A DNA stretch of 16,588 bases. It comes from JBOGWP01 sp050693875 (GTDB taxonomy: Bacteria; Actinomycetota; CADDZG01; JAHWKV01; JBOGWP01). The first letter of the stretch is position 1; every line of letters starts with the position of its first letter. Shown piece after piece: positions 15,207-16,588 of the stretch. The stretch lies in assembly GCA_050693875.1 (NCBI GenBank), contig JBOGWP010000119.1, forward strand, positions 1 through 16,588, in the 5' to 3' direction. Below the pieces are notes generated by a model that did not search any database, was not told the DNA's origin, and worked only from the letters and a program-made list of their open reading frames with translations. The position numbers and the translations under genes are program-made.

Positions 15207-15731
15207 TCAGACCGAAGGCGTGGCCCGCCGCTCGCGGCCTTGTCCCACATCGCTTTCGATCAGTGCCTGCTGGGCGGCGACCAGCGCCCGCAACACGCCC
15301 TTGTCATCGCCGCCCCGAAGGAGCTCGCCCACTCCTTCGAGCTGTTTCAGCGCCAGCCGCACCCGGCGGACCACGTCGAAGTCCGCACCGAGGTCCGCGC
15401 TGAGGGCCTGTAATTCGTCGGCGGCCTTGCCGAGCGCCGCATCCACCTCGTCGGCGCCGGCCTTCCCCTCGGCGGCATCGGCGAGCCGGTCGATCGCGTC
15501 CTGGGCGGGAGCGAAGCCGACTTCGTAGTCGTCCGGGGAGAGATCACCGGGGGCATCCAGGGCGTGCACCGGGAGGCGGTAGGCCCGCTCGCCGTGGCGC
15601 AGGATGATCGCATCTCCGCTGGTGGAGCCCCAATAGCGGATTTCTCCACCCTCCTGGTACGCCGCCACGAGCGCCTTCGCGAAGCGCTCAACTCCCTGTT
15701 CTTGCTGAGGCGAAAGATCGTCGGTGCGCAT
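15207..15731 (-). CDS. Hypothetical protein, acidic and helical
   Basis: I do not recognise this 174-residue protein. It has no signal peptide or membrane segment and no cysteine, and is acidic overall. The first half (about 25-75) has a beta-like pattern (GEIRYWGSTSGDAIILRHGE, then YRLPVHAL). The second half (about 75-160) is alpha-helical with many Ala/Leu/Glu/Asp residues and may form a coiled coil. I chose this strand because the product has balanced, soluble-protein composition, while the overlapping plus-strand frames are Arg/Ser/Pro-rich shadows. The start is ATG at 15731, preceded by a weak GGGGA. The stop is 18 bases from the exporter stop (convergent). The 10-bp palindrome CGGCGCGCCG at 15192-15201 lies in that gap but is not a convincing terminator. 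It is divergent from the gene at 15876. Confidence 0.65.
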   Translation of the reverse strand: MRTDDLSPQQEQGVERFAKALVAAYQEGGEIRYWGSTSGDAIILRHGERAYRLPVHALDAPGDLSPDDYEVGFAPAQDAIDRLADAAEGKAGADEVDAALGKAADELQALSADLGADFDVVRRVRLALKQLEGVGELLRGGDDKGVLRALVAAQQALIESDVGQGRERRATPSV

Positions 15732-15875
15732 CGTGGTCCCCGTGGTTGTGCGTGCGATTGGGTGTGCGGTCGCACCCCCTCATATGGAACGTTTCCCGTC
15801 GAGCCGCACTCTATCCACCCGGGCGCTGCCCTGTTGGATATCGTCGCCAACACCAAGCGAGGAGCGACCCGCCCG

Positions 15876-16358
15876 ATGACCGAGAACGTGCTCGACCAGC
15901 TTCGGCGAGACGTGGTGGCACAGCTGGCCCCAGGATCTCGGCCAGGCGATGCGGGTCCGCAAGGGCACTTCGAGGCGATCAAGGCAGCGATCGGGGGTCC
16001 GGCCAGTCCCATGGTTCCGGGAGTGCCAAGCCCCTGGCAACTGACCGAGGTGCAGATGTCGATCTTGGTGCGCGGCTTCCGTGAGCTGCTCGTGCTGGCC
16101 GACCTCGCCCGGGCCGGGATCGCTCCGGACCCGGCGGGGGAGGAGTGGGCAGCGCTCGCCGCTCTGCCAGCCCGGCCCTTCGAGGAGCTCGAGGAGATGT
16201 CGGCCCGCCTCGTGACAGATCTCGAGGTGACGGCTCCCGAGGGATTCCTCGCGCTCCATGCCGCCGAGATCGCGATGATCCACCGCTCCCTTTCCATCTG
16301 GCTGGTGGACGCGCCCGGCGGACTGCGAGACGCAGGTCGAGGTGGCGGAGGAGCGTAG
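15876..16358 (+). CDS. Hypothetical protein
   Basis: I do not recognise this 160-residue protein. It looks soluble: no signal peptide, no cysteine, mostly helical in the second half (RGFRELLVLADLARAG; FEELEEMSARLVTDLEV; LHAAEIAMIHRSLSIWL). The tail GRGGGGA is Gly-rich. The frame is open from 15564, but that part is antisense to the neighbouring gene, so I start at the ATG at 15876, which has GAGGAG at 15859-15864, 11 bases before it (a little far). The 144-base divergent gap to the gene at 15731 contains a short inverted repeat GGAA-CGT-TTCC but no clear promoter. No function can be assigned. Confidence 0.6.
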   Translation: MTENVLDQLRRDVVAQLAPGSRPGDAGPQGHFEAIKAAIGGPASPMVPGVPSPWQLTEVQMSILVRGFRELLVLADLARAGIAPDPAGEEWAALAALPARPFEELEEMSARLVTDLEVTAPEGFLALHAAEIAMIHRSLSIWLVDAPGGLRDAGRGGGGA

Positions 16359-16588
16359 CCGGCGCGTCACCCGAGCCGGCGGAGACCTCCTCCCGCCCCC
16401 CCAGCCCAGCTTGAGGTGCTGAAGTTCGTGCGAATGAGTCAAGTTTGGGGACGAGAGCCCACCAGGGGCGCAGCTGAAGCGGGGCCCGGCAGGCACCGAG
16501 CAAAGCGAGGCCCTGCCGGCATTGAACGACGCCGCCGGAGGCTCGGCTCGCCGAGCGAGGCGAGGCGGGCCGACATGGAGGACCGCGG
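16359..16588. other. Right-edge non-coding region with two hairpins
   Basis: I see no gene I can support. CCGGCAGG (16486-16493) pairs with CCTGCCGG (16512-16519) around an 18-base loop. GCTCGGC (16541-16547) pairs with GCCGAGC (16550-16556) almost without a loop. Neither is followed by a T-tract. A slightly less GC-rich patch (16420-16450) precedes them. An ATG at 16575 could open a gene running off the right edge, but only 14 bases are visible. Confidence 0.4.

Noticed and set aside
16414..16442. Minus-strand promoter with TTGACT at 16442-16437
   Set aside because: No acceptable -10 lies 16-18 bases downstream and no gene follows on that strand.
16447..16459. GACGAGAGCC as another ISL3 terminus
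   Set aside because: Only the outer GAGCC matches the IS end at 1554. No second terminus, transposase fragment or target duplication is present.
1..16588. CRISPR array, tRNA or rRNA genes
   Set aside because: I saw no regularly spaced repeats, no tRNA cloverleaf or GTTCGANTC-type arm with a matching acceptor stem, and no rRNA sequence.

Overview
This is a GC-rich bacterial window, most likely chromosomal DNA of an actinobacterium (Actinomycetota). The strongest taxonomic clue is a 135-residue bacterial proteasome activator (Bpa/PafE type) ending in GQYL, a protein tied to bacteria with a 20S proteasome. GC-rich third codon positions, start codons placed directly after -10-like boxes, and an HTH family I associate with actinobacterial genomes agree with this. 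I cannot name the species.

Layout. Bases 1-280 hold no gene I can support. An ISL3-family insertion sequence follows (transposase 281-1531, right end 1554). It has cut a minus-strand HTH gene (1547-1921) and supplies that gene's stop codon; the HTH gene has a perfect LexA/SOS-type operator in its promoter. Next, on the plus strand, is a two-gene hydantoinase/oxoprolinase operon (2096-4087 and 4084-5631, ATGA overlap). A small secreted protein (5776-6078, minus) is divergent from mscL (6350-6763, plus).

An ABC exporter operon (ATPase 6812-7701, permease 7698-9312) follows. Each gene carries one single-base frameshift, so the operon is either decaying or mis-sequenced. It meets tail to tail a minus-strand three-gene operon read from right to left: bpa (12725-13132), a chelatase/MoxR-like AAA+ ATPase (11331-12728, GTG start overlapping the bpa stop), and a 669-residue VWA protein (9317-11326). 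A one-gene MsbA-like exporter (13209-15188, plus) is divergent from bpa. Two unrecognised genes (15207-15731 minus; 15876-16358 plus) and a GC-rich hairpin region close the window.

How it works together. The most interesting unit is the bpa-AAA+-VWA operon. Bpa opens the proteasome gate without ATP, while AAA+/VWA pairs are remodelling or insertion chaperones, so tight coupling suggests an unexplored link between protein remodelling and proteasomal degradation. A second theme is start-site architecture: four operon-leading genes have TANNNT, and one has CATAAT, 6-9 bases before the start codon with no Shine-Dalgarno, which points to leaderless transcripts. mscL and the small secreted protein instead have good ribosome binding sites.
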